A stretch of DNA of 64,000 nucleotides, taken from NCBI RefSeq assembly GCF_002355475.1, contig NZ_AP014862.1, forward strand, positions 3,534,001 through 3,598,000. Direction: 5' to 3'. The position numbers and the translations under genes were made by a program. Every line of letters starts with the position of its first letter. The stretch's first letter is position 1. The notes beneath the pieces are model-generated. The model saw nothing but the letters and a program-made list of their open reading frames with translations, ran no database searches and was not told where the DNA came from. The stretch is from Pseudomonas furukawaii (lineage in GTDB: Bacteria; Pseudomonadota; Gammaproteobacteria; Pseudomonadales; Pseudomonadaceae). Below, one piece after another: positions 26,125 to 34,944 of the stretch.

Positions 26125-26340
26125 TCAGAGCTTGGCGATGGACACCTCGGTGGATTTGACGAAGGCGATCACTTCACTGCCCACCTGCAGTTCCAGCTCG
26201 TTCACCGAGCGGGTGGTGATCACCGAGGTGACGATGCCGGCCGCGGTCTGCACGTCGATTTCCGACAGCACCTCGCCGATCACGATCTCCTTGATGGTGC
26301 CCTTGAACTGGTTGCGCACGTTGATGGCTTTGATGGTCAT
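26125..26340 (-). CDS. ssuF: SsuF, TOBE-domain molybdopterin-binding-like protein
   Basis: A 71-residue single TOBE (MopI-like) domain beginning MTIKAINVRNQFKGTIKEI. In P. putida, ssuF closes the ssuEADCBF operon and is needed for growth on some sulfonates and sulfate esters. Its place 19 bp after ssuB matches that order. The molecular role remains unclear in the family; oxyanion binding is the usual suggestion. Confidence 0.9.
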   Translation of the reverse strand: MTIKAINVRNQFKGTIKEIVIGEVLSEIDVQTAAGIVTSVITTRSVNELELQVGSEVIAFVKSTEVSIAKL

Positions 26341-26359
26341 GGTGTTGCTCCTTCAGGTT

Positions 26360-27160
26360 TCAGAGGGCCCAACGCAGTTGCGTGGGCAGGGGTAGAACGG
26401 GTTCCGGTTGCGGGGGCAGTTCGGGCAGCGCCAGCACTCGGCCGAGCACCTGGGCCTCCAGGGCGGCCAGGCGCGCCGAGCCGCGCGGGCGCGGGCGTGG
26501 AAGGTCCACGGCCAGGTCGAGGCCGATGCGTCCGTCCTCGATCAGGATCACCCGGTCGGCCACCGCCACAGCCTCGGCCACATCGTGAGTCACCAGCAGC
26601 ACGGTGAAACCATGCTGCTGCCAGAGGCGCTCGATCAGCTGCTGCATCTCGATGCGGGTCAGCGCGTCCAGGGCACCGAGCGGCTCGTCCAGCAACAGCA
26701 GGCGTGGCTGATGGATCAACGCACGGGCCAATGCCACGCGCTGCTTCTGCCCGCCGGAAAGGGCGGCAGGCCACTCATGGGCGCGGTCGGCCAGGCCGAC
26801 CGCGGCCAATGCCTCGCGGGCCCTGAGTTGCCAGTCGCCCGAAAGGCCCAGGCCGACGTTATCGATCACTCGCTTCCAGGGCAGCAGACGCGAATCCTGG
26901 AACATCAGTCGGGTGTTTTCGCGGGCGGCGGCCAGCGGGCCGTTGCCAGCCAGCAGCTGTCCGACGCTGGGCTGATCGAGCCCGGCCAGCAGACGCAGCA
27001 GGGTGCTCTTGCCGCAGCCACTGCGACCGACTACAGCGACGAACTGCCCGGCCGGAATGTGCAGGTCGATGCCCTGCAGCACCTCGCGCTCGCCGAACGC
27101 CTTGCGGATACCCTCAATGTTCAGGGGGATGCCGCGGCGAATGCTGTGCAGGGCGCTCAT
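26360..27160 (-). CDS. ssuB: Aliphatic sulfonate ABC transporter ATPase
   Basis: A 266-residue ATPase with Walker [18 protein letters not shown]-loop [11 protein letters not shown], signature LSGGQKQR, Walker [13 protein letters not shown] and H-loop [18 protein letters not shown] is typical of SsuB. Start ATG 27160 overlaps the ssuC stop by 4 bp. The C-terminus after about residue 225 is Pro-rich. It energises sulfonate uptake with SsuA and SsuC. Confidence 0.94.
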   Translation of the reverse strand: MSALHSIRRGIPLNIEGIRKAFGEREVLQGIDLHIPAGQFVAVVGRSGCGKSTLLRLLAGLDQPSVGQLLAGNGPLAAARENTRLMFQDSRLLPWKRVIDNVGLGLSGDWQLRAREALAAVGLADRAHEWPAALSGGQKQRVALARALIHQPRLLLLDEPLGALDALTRIEMQQLIERLWQQHGFTVLLVTHDVAEAVAVADRVILIEDGRIGLDLAVDLPRPRPRGSARLAALEAQVLGRVLALPELPPQPEPVLPLPTQLRWAL

Positions 27161-27951
27161 CGCGCACCCGCCTTGGCCTGATAGGCCGGGTGCCAGCGGA
27201 GCCAGGCGCGTTCGAGCAGGCGCGCAGCGACATCGGCCAGCTTGCCGAGCACCGCGTAAAGCAGGATCGCCAGCACCACCACGTCGGTCTGCAGGAACTC
27301 GCGGGCGTTCATCGCCAGGTAGCCGATGCCGCTGCTGGCGGAGATGGTCTCCGCGACGATCAGGGTCAACCACATGAAGCCGAGGGCGAAGCGCACACCG
27401 ACCAGGATCGAGGGCAGCGCGCCGGGCAGTATTACCTGCCGGAACAGGGCGAAGCCCGTCAGGCCGTAGCTGCGCGCCATTTCCACCAGTGCCGGATCGA
27501 CGTTGCGGATGCCGTGATAGGTATTGAGGTAGATGGGGAACAGGGTGCCGAGAGCGACCAGGAAGATCTTCGCCGCCTCATCGATGCCGAACCACAGGAT
27601 TACCAGCGGGATCAGCGCCAGGTGCGGCACGTTGCGGACCATCTGCACCGAGCTGTCGAGGAAACGCTCGCCCCAGTTGGACAGGCCGGTGATGAAACCG
27701 AGCAGCAGGCCCAGGCCACCGCCGATGGCGAAGCCAAGGGCGGCACGCTGGCCGCTGATGGCCAGGTGAGTCCAGATCTCGCCACTTTCGAGCAGCGCCC
27801 AGCCGGCTTCGATCACCGCGCTCGGCGCCGGCAGGATGCGCGTGGACAGCCAGCCGGCCACCACAGCGCCCTGCCAGATCGCCAGCAGAGCCACGGGCAG
27901 AGCCCAGGGCGCCAGGCGGCGACCGATGTTGTGTAGCCTATGCGTCGACAT
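27157..27951 (-). CDS. ssuC: Aliphatic sulfonate ABC transporter permease
   Basis: A 264-residue permease with about six membrane helices and the EAA loop ([26 protein letters not shown]) of the SsuC family. It lies between ssuD and ssuB in the conserved Pseudomonas order. It carries aliphatic sulfonates across the inner membrane. Confidence 0.94.
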   Translation of the reverse strand: MSTHRLHNIGRRLAPWALPVALLAIWQGAVVAGWLSTRILPAPSAVIEAGWALLESGEIWTHLAISGQRAALGFAIGGGLGLLLGFITGLSNWGERFLDSSVQMVRNVPHLALIPLVILWFGIDEAAKIFLVALGTLFPIYLNTYHGIRNVDPALVEMARSYGLTGFALFRQVILPGALPSILVGVRFALGFMWLTLIVAETISASSGIGYLAMNAREFLQTDVVVLAILLYAVLGKLADVAARLLERAWLRWHPAYQAKAGAR

Positions 27952-28008
27952 GGCAACGCTCCTTTTTTCGTGTTACGCGGTTTGGGGCGGTTTCCCACCC
28001 TGTGCAAG

Positions 28009-29157
28009 TCAGCTGGCGGAGGCGGCCTTTGGCAGGATGTCGCTGGAGATCATCTCGCCGAACGGGCTGACGTAGCCTCGCGACTCCGGCCGCTGTGGCT
28101 GGGCAACGTCGAGGTGGGGGAACAGCAGTTCAGCGACCCGGTACGACTCCTCGAGGTGCGGGTAGCCGGAGAAGATAAAGGTGTCGATGCCGAGCTCGGC
28201 GTACTCCTTCACCCGCGCGGCAACGGTCGGGCCGTCGCCGACCAGCGCGGTGCCGGCACCGCCGCGCACCAGGCCGACCCCGGCCCAGAGGTTCGGCGAC
28301 ACTTCCAGGTTGTCCTTCCTGCCGCCGTGCAGGGCAGCCATGCGCTGCTGGCCCACCGAATCGAAGCGCGCCAGGGAGGCCTGGGCGCGGTCGATGGTGT
28401 CCTGGTCCAGGTGGCTGATCAGGCGGTCGGCGGCGGCCCAGGCTTCTTCATTGGTCTCGCGCACAATCACGTGCAGGCGGATGCCGAAACGCACGTCGCG
28501 GCCCTGGGCAGCAGCCTTCTCGCGCACGGAGGCGATCTTCTCGGCCACCGCGGCCGGCGGCTCACCCCAGGTCAGGTACAGCTCGACCTGCTCGGCGGCC
28601 AGCTCCTGGGCGGCTTCGGAAGAGCCGCCGAAGTAAAGCGGCGGGCGCGGCTGCTGGATCGGCGGGTAGAGCAGCTTGGCGCCCTTCACCTGGATGTGCT
28701 TGCCGTCGTAATCGACGGTCTCGCCCTCCAGCACGCGTCGCCAGATGCGGGTGAATTCAACGGAGGATTCGTAGCGCTCCTGGTGCGACAGGTGCAGGCC
28801 ATCGCCAGCCAGCTCGTCCGGGTCGCCACCAGTGACCAGGTTGAACAGCGCACGGCCTCCAGACAGGCGGTCCAGGGTTGCCGCCTGGCGCGCAGCCACG
28901 GTAGGCGAGATGATCCCCGGTCGCAGAGCGACCAGGAACTTCAGGTTCTGCGTCTGCGGGATCAGCGAGGCGGCCACCAGCCAGGAATCCTCACAGGAAC
29001 GTCCGGTGGGGATCAAAACGCCGCCGAAGCCGAGGCGGTCAGCGGCCTGGGCGATCTGGGTGAGGTAGCCGTGATCCACGGCACGGGCGCCCTTGGCGGT
29101 GCCCAGGTACTTGCCGTCACCGTGGGTGGGCAGGAACCAGAAGATATCAAGGCTCAT
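28009..29157 (-). CDS. ssuD: FMNH2-dependent alkanesulfonate monooxygenase
   Basis: A 382-residue bacterial-luciferase-like enzyme that cleaves the C-S bond of alkanesulfonates using FMNH2 and O2, giving aldehyde and sulfite. The N-terminus [18 protein letters not shown] and the internal TGRSCEDSW and [14 protein letters not shown] segments are typical of SsuD. The length is normal (381-382). It follows ssuA by 64 bp and uses FMNH2 from SsuE encoded in the same operon. Confidence 0.97.
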   Translation of the reverse strand: MSLDIFWFLPTHGDGKYLGTAKGARAVDHGYLTQIAQAADRLGFGGVLIPTGRSCEDSWLVAASLIPQTQNLKFLVALRPGIISPTVAARQAATLDRLSGGRALFNLVTGGDPDELAGDGLHLSHQERYESSVEFTRIWRRVLEGETVDYDGKHIQVKGAKLLYPPIQQPRPPLYFGGSSEAAQELAAEQVELYLTWGEPPAAVAEKIASVREKAAAQGRDVRFGIRLHVIVRETNEEAWAAADRLISHLDQDTIDRAQASLARFDSVGQQRMAALHGGRKDNLEVSPNLWAGVGLVRGGAGTALVGDGPTVAARVKEYAELGIDTFIFSGYPHLEESYRVAELLFPHLDVAQPQRPESRGYVSPFGEMISSDILPKAASAS

Positions 29158-29221
29158 GAAGTGGTCTCCTTGTCGTTGCTCCCCTCTCCCGATGGGAAAG
29201 GGGCAGGGCTAAAAGGCTGGC

Positions 29222-30190
29222 TTACTGCTGGGCAACCTTGGCGTCAGCCGGCGGATTCCAGATCACCTCGCGAATGGCCAGGCGTTTGGGAATCAGCTTG
29301 AGGTCGGCGAAGGTGTCGGCGATCTTCTGCTGCGCCTCGACCACCTGTGGGGTGATCGGCTGTGCGCCATAGGCCTGGCGCTCCACCGCGTTGCGCGTGA
29401 TCTCTGCCGACAACCCGAGCAGCGGCGCCACCTGGGCAGTCGCTTCGGCACTGTTGGCGCGAGTCCACTCGCCGATGGCGCGGATCTCCTCGACCAGCGC
29501 CTGCACCACCTGCGGGTGTTGCTCGGCATAGGGTCGAGCGGCCAGATAGAACTGGTGGTTGGCCACCAGGCCTTCGCCGTCGCGCAGGGTGCGCGCCTGC
29601 AGCTGGTGCTCGGCGGCGGCCTGGAAGGGATCCCAGATCACCCAGGCGTCGACGCTGCCACGCTCGAAGGCGGCGCGGGCATCGGCTGGCGGCAGGTACA
29701 CGGGCTGGATGTCGCTGTACTTCAGGCCGGCCTCCTCCAGGGCGCGCACCAGCAGGTAGTGCACGTTGGAGCCCTTGTTCAGGGCGATCTTCTTGCCCTT
29801 CAGCTCTTTCACCGACTGGATCGGCGAGTCCTTGGGCAGCAGGATCGCCTCGCTTCTCGGCGCCGGCGGCTCATGGGCCACATACAGCAGGTCGGCGCCG
29901 GCGGCCTGGGCAAAGATCGGAGGGGCTTCGCCGGTGGTGCCGAAGTCGATGGAACCGACGTTCAGCCCCTCGAGCAACTGCGGGCCGCCGGGGAATTCGG
30001 TCCACTGCACCTCGATTCCCTGCTCGGCCAGGCGCTTCTCCAGCGAACCCTTGGCCTTGAGCAGCACCAGGGTGCCGTATTTCTGATAGCCGATACGCAA
30101 GGTCTCGGCCTGAGCTTGAGAGATGGCGCCGAAGGAAATGGCCGCGGCAAACAGGGCGACCAGGCTCCGACGCAAAGTGATGGTGCGCAT
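29222..30190 (-). CDS. ssuA: Aliphatic sulfonate-binding periplasmic protein
   Basis: A 322-residue binding protein with a Sec signal ending near AQAE (about residue 29), then LRIGYQKYGTLVLLKAKG, the SsuA start. The motifs FPGGPQLLEGLNVGSIDFG and DAWVIWDPFQAAAE are also SsuA-like. It delivers sulfonates to SsuBC. It lies between ssuE and ssuD in the P. putida-type operon. Confidence 0.95.
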   Translation of the reverse strand: MRTITLRRSLVALFAAAISFGAISQAQAETLRIGYQKYGTLVLLKAKGSLEKRLAEQGIEVQWTEFPGGPQLLEGLNVGSIDFGTTGEAPPIFAQAAGADLLYVAHEPPAPRSEAILLPKDSPIQSVKELKGKKIALNKGSNVHYLLVRALEEAGLKYSDIQPVYLPPADARAAFERGSVDAWVIWDPFQAAAEHQLQARTLRDGEGLVANHQFYLAARPYAEQHPQVVQALVEEIRAIGEWTRANSAEATAQVAPLLGLSAEITRNAVERQAYGAQPITPQVVEAQQKIADTFADLKLIPKRLAIREVIWNPPADAKVAQQ

Positions 30191-30300
30191 GGCGCGACTC
30201 CTTTGCGGTAGGTTGTCTTGGTTGGCACCTGCTGGCCCGTTGGCGGGCGAGTAAGGCGGGGTACTACAGATTTACCTGGGGCGGGCGAACCCGCGTCGGT

Positions 30301-30894
30301 TCAGATGCCCCAGCGGGCACTGGCCAGCCGGTCGTTCAACAGGCTTGGGTCAATCGGCTTCGGCCGGCGCGCCAGGGCGGCAAGCAGCTGGTCCAGCGAC
30401 TCGTCGAGACGTTCGCGCAGCTCGTCATCGATACGGGCGGGGGCGCCCCCTTCCGGATAGGCGATCTGCTTGTCCACGGCGAACACGCCGGGGAGCATTT
30501 CCTGGGCCTTGAGCGCGGCCAGCACCGGCTTCAAGGCGTAGTCCACGGCCAGCAGGTGGGCCGGACTGCCGCCACTGGCCAGAGGCAACACCGCCTTGTG
30601 CGCGAGCGCACGCTCAGGCAGCAGGTCGAGCAACACCTTCAGCGCGCCGGTGAACGACGCCTTGTACACCGGCGTCGCAACCACCAGACCGTCGGCGCTG
30701 GCCACCACCGCCTGCAGCTGCTGCACGGCGGCGCTGGCGAAGTCGGCATACAGCAGAGCCTCGGCGGGAAAATCACGGACCCGCAGCAAGCTGACTTCCA
30801 GGCCATGTCCTTGCAGGCGCTGGCTGGCGTACTCCAGCAGCAGCTCAGTGCGCGAACGCGCCGAGGGGCTGCCGGACAACAAAACCACGTGCAT
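30301..30894 (-). CDS. ssuE: NAD(P)H-dependent FMN reductase
   Basis: A 197-residue flavodoxin-like reductase that supplies FMNH2 to SsuD. The N-terminus [14 protein letters not shown] is the FMN phosphate-binding loop, and [15 protein letters not shown] and [19 protein letters not shown] are SsuE landmarks. It sits directly after lsfA (9-bp gap). It is the only flavin reductase in the window, so the other FMNH2-dependent monooxygenases here may depend on it or on enzymes elsewhere. Confidence 0.96.
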   Translation of the reverse strand: MHVVLLSGSPSARSRTELLLEYASQRLQGHGLEVSLLRVRDFPAEALLYADFASAAVQQLQAVVASADGLVVATPVYKASFTGALKVLLDLLPERALAHKAVLPLASGGSPAHLLAVDYALKPVLAALKAQEMLPGVFAVDKQIAYPEGGAPARIDDELRERLDESLDQLLAALARRPKPIDPSLLNDRLASARWGI

Positions 30895-30903
30895 GGCCAG
30901 CCC

Positions 30904-31542
30904 TCAGCGATTCGGCTGCGGGGTCAGGCGCAGATAGGGTTTCACTGCGCGATAGCCCTTGGGGAAACGCTGGGCGATTTCCGCCTCGTCCTTCAGCGAC
31001 GGCACTATCACCACCTCGTCGCCGTCCTGCCAGTTGGCGGGGGTGGCGACCTTGTGATTGTCGGTCAGCTGCAGGGAGTCGATCACCCGCAGGATCTCGT
31101 TGAAGTTGCGGCCGGTGCTGGCCGGGTAGGTGATGATCAGCCGCACCTTCTTGTTCGGGTCGATGACGAACAGCGAACGCACGGTGAGGGTGTCGTTGGC
31201 GTTGGGGTGGATCAGGTCGTACAGGCCGGAGACCTTGCGGTCGGCGTCGGCGATGATCGGGAAGTTGACCCGGGTGCTCTGCGTCTCATTGATGTCCTCA
31301 ATCCACTTCAGGTGCGAGTCCACAGGGTCCACGGAGAGGGCGATGACCTTGACACCGCGTTGGGCGAAGTCGTCCTTCAGCCTGGCGGTGAAGCCCAACT
31401 CGGTGGTGCACACCGGGGTGAAGTCGGCCGGGTGGGAGAACAATACGCCCCAGCTGTCTCCCAGCCAGTCGTGGAAACGGATGCGACCCTCGCTGGAGTC
31501 CTGCTCGAAATCGGGGGCGATGTCGCCCAGGCGGATGCTCAT
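30904..31542 (-). CDS. lsfA: 1-Cys peroxiredoxin LsfA
   Basis: A 212-residue Prx6-type peroxiredoxin. The peroxidatic Cys45 lies in HPADFTPVCTTE, and the long C-terminal arm of the 1-Cys class is present. It reduces peroxides and is induced under sulfate limitation in Pseudomonas. ATG 31542 was chosen over an upstream in-frame ATG (31578) because the family starts MSIRLGD and GGAGCAA lies just upstream. It leads the ssu operon and is divergent from the sulfate-binding protein gene at 31747. Confidence 0.95.
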   Translation of the reverse strand: MSIRLGDIAPDFEQDSSEGRIRFHDWLGDSWGVLFSHPADFTPVCTTELGFTARLKDDFAQRGVKVIALSVDPVDSHLKWIEDINETQSTRVNFPIIADADRKVSGLYDLIHPNANDTLTVRSLFVIDPNKKVRLIITYPASTGRNFNEILRVIDSLQLTDNHKVATPANWQDGDEVVIVPSLKDEAEIAQRFPKGYRAVKPYLRLTPQPNR

Positions 31543-31746
31543 GGTGTTGCTCCTTGGCTGTTCGTTGCGTGGGCTCACTATGCTCAGGAGCAGTCAGAAA
31601 CAAAAAGAATAAATAATACTTTGCTTATTATTTTTAGGAATATATTGGTGAACCAATAAAGCATAAGCTTCTAATTAATTATTCTTTTATAGAATAAAAA
31701 ACCTTCCATATAGTCAGCTCAGTTAGCCAAACACCAAGGACATCCG
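31543..31746. promoter_or_regulatory. Divergent AT-rich promoter region of lsfA-ssu and the sbp-like gene
   Basis: This 204-bp stretch is strikingly AT-rich. It contains three inverted repeats: AATAATA-N7-TATTATT (31612-31632), the 16-bp palindrome TATTGGTGAACCAATA (31643-31658) and TTATTC-N7-GAATAA (31679-31697). The last has the spacing of a LysR T-N11-A site. The middle one, read on the minus strand, matches TTATTGGTCACCCATATAT at 37485. Control by CysB or another LysR-type sulfur regulator is the likely explanation. Confidence 0.6.
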
Positions 31747-32742
31747 ATGAAGCGCCTACTGCCCTACTCCCTGCTGGCCGCCGGCTTTGCACTGGCAACC
31801 TCCGCCCAGGCGGCGACCCTGCTCAACGTCTCGTACGATGTGATGCGCGACTTCTATAAGGACTACAACGTCGCCTTCCAGAAACACTGGCAGGCCAATG
31901 GCGGCAAGCCGCTGCAGCTCCAGATGTCCCACGGCGGTTCGAGCAAGCAGGCGCGGGCGGTGATCGACGGTCTGGCGGCTGACGTGATCACCATGAACAT
32001 GGCCACCGACATCAACGCCCTGGCCGATCACGGCGGCCTGGTGCCACGGGATTGGGCCTCGCGCCTGCCGGACAACAGCGCACCCTTCACTTCCGCCACT
32101 GTGTTCATCGTGCGCAAGGGCAATCCTAAGGGCCTTCAGGACTGGCCGGATCTGCTCAAGGACGGCGTGCAAGTGGTGGTGCCCAATCCCAAGACCTCGG
32201 GAAACGGCCGCTACACCTACCTCTCCGCCTGGGGTTATGTGCTGAAAAATGGCGGCGATGAGCGCAAGGCTCGCGACTTCGTCGGCAAGCTGTTCAAGCA
32301 GGCACCGGTGCTGGACACTGGCGGTCGCGCCGCCACTACCACCTTTATCCAGAACCAGATCGGCGACGTGCTGGTGACCTTCGAGAACGAAGCCGAAATG
32401 ATCGCCCGCGAGTTCGGCCGCGGCAGCTTTGAAGTGGTCTACCCCAGCGTCTCCGCAGAGGCCGAGCCGCCAGTTGCCGTGGTCGACAGGGTGGTAGACA
32501 GGAAGGGCACTCGTGCCGAAGCCGAGGCCTACCTGAAGTACCTATGGTCGCCGGAGGCTCAGCGCATCGCCGCCAACAACTACCTGCGCCCCCGTGATCC
32601 GCAGATCCTCGCAGAATTCGCCGACCGCTTCCCCAAGGTCCGCTTCTTCAACGTGGTCGAAACCTTCGGCGACTGGCCGGTTATCCAGACCACCCACTTC
32701 AAGGATGGCGGAGTATTCGACCAGGTCTACACCGCCGAGTAA
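31747..32742 (+). CDS. Sulfate/thiosulfate-binding periplasmic protein (Sbp/CysP family)
   Basis: A 331-residue binding protein with a signal peptide ending AQAAT (about residue 23), then LLNVSYDVMRDFYKDYN, the sulfate-binding family start. [33 protein letters not shown] and ENEAEM are the classic Sbp motifs. It is a paralogue of the sbp gene at 42394, from which it differs throughout. It has no adjacent transporter, so it probably works with the CysTWA complex encoded at 43502-46196. It is divergent from lsfA and presumably co-induced on sulfate starvation. Confidence 0.93.
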   Translation: MKRLLPYSLLAAGFALATSAQAATLLNVSYDVMRDFYKDYNVAFQKHWQANGGKPLQLQMSHGGSSKQARAVIDGLAADVITMNMATDINALADHGGLVPRDWASRLPDNSAPFTSATVFIVRKGNPKGLQDWPDLLKDGVQVVVPNPKTSGNGRYTYLSAWGYVLKNGGDERKARDFVGKLFKQAPVLDTGGRAATTTFIQNQIGDVLVTFENEAEMIAREFGRGSFEVVYPSVSAEAEPPVAVVDRVVDRKGTRAEAEAYLKYLWSPEAQRIAANNYLRPRDPQILAEFADRFPKVRFFNVVETFGDWPVIQTTHFKDGGVFDQVYTAE

Positions 32743-32944
32743 CGCCTCGTAGGACACTTCTGCAATGCGCTCGCAGCCAGGTGCCACAACAAGGATGTTG
32801 TGACGCCCTGCGCCCTTCCCTACGGCCGTCCTGGGTCGAACCTACAGTCACAGCAGCCACCGCACGCCGCGAGTCCATTCTGTGCAATACCGAGACGAAC
32901 CTTCATTTTCTTTCGTCGCTGCCTGCACCGGTGCACCTACTTAC

Positions 32945-33175
32945 AGACTTGGCGCGGGTGACCGCCTCCGTGGCCGGGGGGCGACCCTCAACCTGGCATT
33001 GTTCTTCGGCTACCACGTGCTCTGGCCGCAGGGCTTCAACGGCCATTTCGAATGGCCGTCAGCACTGATCGCTTTGGCGGCAGCGGTTGCCCTGTTTCGC
33101 TACAAGCTCGGCGTGATCCAGGTGCTGATGACCTGTGCGCTAGCAGGACTGGGCGTACACCTGCTGCAAAACTAA
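32945..33175 (+). pseudogene. C-terminal remnant of a ChrA-type chromate transporter
   Basis: LNLALFFGYHVLWPQGF and WPSALIALAAAVALFRYKLGVIQV match the end of ChrA chromate transporters. Similarity starts near 32981; just upstream ARVTASVAG in another frame looks like the preceding ChrA residues, so a frameshift at the G-run around 32975-32980 is likely. No N-terminal ChrA body exists. Chromate enters by sulfate uptake systems, which may explain the past linkage. The rest of 32743-33385 shows only a terminator. Confidence 0.6.
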
Positions 33176-33335
33176 GAAGTGGTTGATGAGCCGAAGCCAG
33201 GCACGCAGACAGGCGGAGCGGCACGCCACAGAGCGGCCGTTCAATCTGATGGATGTGCGCCGTACCAATGCTCGACATGAAGGCACCTACCCTAACAAAT
33301 CCAACCGCAGGACAGGCGCAACCTGCTCATAAGGA

Positions 33336-33360
33336 TAAAAAACCGGGCCACGAGGCCCGG
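33336..33360 (-). terminator. Rho-independent terminator of the 33386-35937 ABC operon
   Basis: On the minus strand CCGGGCC-TCGT-GGCCCGG is followed by six T residues, 26 bp downstream of the ATPase stop. Confidence 0.85.
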
Positions 33361-33385
33361 AAACAGCTTCCACCTTGAGGTTCGT

Positions 33386-34108
33386 TTAAAGCGTCAGCTC
33401 GGTCAGCGCCTCGCCACGCAGGTAGGCCAGCTCAGCCGCGCGGCGGTCTCGCGGGCGCGTCAGCGGTACGGCCAACTCGCGCTGGATGCGACTGGGGCTG
33501 CCGCCGAGGATCAGCACCCTGTCGCTGAGGTAGAAGGCCTCGTCCAGGTCGTGAGTGACCAGCAGCAAGGCGATGCTGTAGCGGTCCGCCAGGTGCACCA
33601 CCAGGTCCTGCAGCTTCATGCGGGTGAAGGCATCCACCGCGCTGAACGGTTCGTCCAGCAACAGCACCTGCGGGCGTTGGTAAAGGCTGCGGGCAATGGC
33701 CACGCGCTGAGCCATGCCGCCGGAGAGCTGTTTCGGCAGCTTGGCGCCCTGGCCGGCCAGACCGACATCGCTCAGCAACTGCTCAATCCACGCCAAGTCG
33801 GCACGGCGGCCGTCGGCGAAACCGATATTCTGCGCCACCGTCAGCCAGGGCAGCAGGCGCGGCTCCTGGAAAACGACACCCATACCGGTGCCGCTGCCAA
33901 ACTCCAGCAGCGAGTTGCGCGCCAGGCCGCCACTGAAGTCCTGATCCAGCCCGGCGGCGATGCGCAGCAGGGTGCTCTTCCCGCAGCCGCTGGGGCCGAG
34001 CAGGCTGACAATCTCGCCGGACGCAAGACTCAGGTCTATGTCGTCCAGCACGTGCTGCCCGGAGAAGGACTTGCGGATGCCACGCAGTTCCAGCAATGCA
34101 CTGCTCAT
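33386..34108 (-). CDS. Sulfonate-type ABC transporter ATPase (second system)
   Basis: A 240-residue ATPase with Walker [17 protein letters not shown]-loop VVFQEPRLLPWL, signature LSGGMAQR, Walker B LLLDEPFSAVDAFT and LLVTHDLDEAF. QEPRLLPW is SsuB/AtsC-like. ATG 34108 was chosen: it follows the permease stop directly and has GGAGGG six bases upstream; an in-frame TTG lies two codons earlier. It is the last gene of a three-gene importer operon and is followed by a strong terminator. Confidence 0.92.
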   Translation of the reverse strand: MSSALLELRGIRKSFSGQHVLDDIDLSLASGEIVSLLGPSGCGKSTLLRIAAGLDQDFSGGLARNSLLEFGSGTGMGVVFQEPRLLPWLTVAQNIGFADGRRADLAWIEQLLSDVGLAGQGAKLPKQLSGGMAQRVAIARSLYQRPQVLLLDEPFSAVDAFTRMKLQDLVVHLADRYSIALLLVTHDLDEAFYLSDRVLILGGSPSRIQRELAVPLTRPRDRRAAELAYLRGEALTELTL

Positions 34109-34110
34109 CC

Positions 34111-34941
34111 TCAACCCTCCGCGCCGACGAAACTGTCACGCCAGCCCAACGCACGGGTTTCCAGCTGTTTGAGCAGGCCGTCGCTGAGCTTGCCTAGCAC
34201 GGCCAGCAGCAGGATGGCGGCGATCACCAGGTCCGGCCTGGAAGTCTCGCGACCATCACTGAGCAGGTAGCCGAGACCTTGCGTGGCGGCAATCAGTTCG
34301 GCGGCGACGAGGAACATCCAGCTCAGACTGAGCGCGCCGCGCAGGCCGGTGAACAGGCTCGGCAGTGCCGCCGGCAGCAGAATACGCCGGGTCAGCGCAA
34401 CAGCGGACAGACGATGCAGGCGGCCCACCTCAACCAGCTTGCGGTCGACGTTGCGGATGCCGGCGAGCAGCGCGAAGTACACCGGGAAGAAGGCACCGAG
34501 TGCGATCAGTACCACTTTGGGCGTCTCGTCGATGCCCAGCCACAGGAGCAGCAGCGGCACCCAGGCCAGGCTGGGAATGGCGCGCAGAGCCTGGAAGCTC
34601 GGCTCCAGATACCGTTCCGCGCGCCGGCTCAGGCCGACCCAGGCGCCGATCAGCACGGCCAGCATCGCGCCTATGGCGAAGCCTGCGGCGACCCGCGCCA
34701 GGCTGACACCGATGTGCCCCCACAACTCGCCACCGACACTCAGCCACCAGAGGGTCTGGCCGACCTGGCTGGGCGCCGGCAACTGATGCGCCGGTATCCA
34801 CCCCAGGCGCACCAGTGTCTCCAGCAACACCAGTGACACCATCGGCAGCACCAGCCCGCGCCAGTGGGCCAGCCACGGACGCCGGGCCGCCGCCGCGGCC
34901 TCGGTACTGACATGCGCACAGATCAGGCTACCCGCAGGCAT
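34111..34941 (-). CDS. Sulfonate-type ABC transporter permease (second system)
   Basis: A 276-residue permease of the SsuC/AtsB/TauC family with about six membrane helices and EAA loop residues VGRLHRLSAVALTRRILLPAALPS. The N-terminal cytoplasmic stretch is longer than in SsuC. It sits 3 bp after the binding-protein gene and 2 bp before the ATPase start, a tight operon. Confidence 0.92.
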   Translation of the reverse strand: MPAGSLICAHVSTEAAAAARRPWLAHWRGLVLPMVSLVLLETLVRLGWIPAHQLPAPSQVGQTLWWLSVGGELWGHIGVSLARVAAGFAIGAMLAVLIGAWVGLSRRAERYLEPSFQALRAIPSLAWVPLLLLWLGIDETPKVVLIALGAFFPVYFALLAGIRNVDRKLVEVGRLHRLSAVALTRRILLPAALPSLFTGLRGALSLSWMFLVAAELIAATQGLGYLLSDGRETSRPDLVIAAILLLAVLGKLSDGLLKQLETRALGWRDSFVGAEG

Positions 34942-34944
34942 GGC

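Noticed and set aside
29158-29221. CCCCTCTCCC...GGGAAAGGGG hairpin between ssuA and ssuD as a terminator
   Set aside because: The stem is imperfect, there is no T-tract, and the operon clearly continues.
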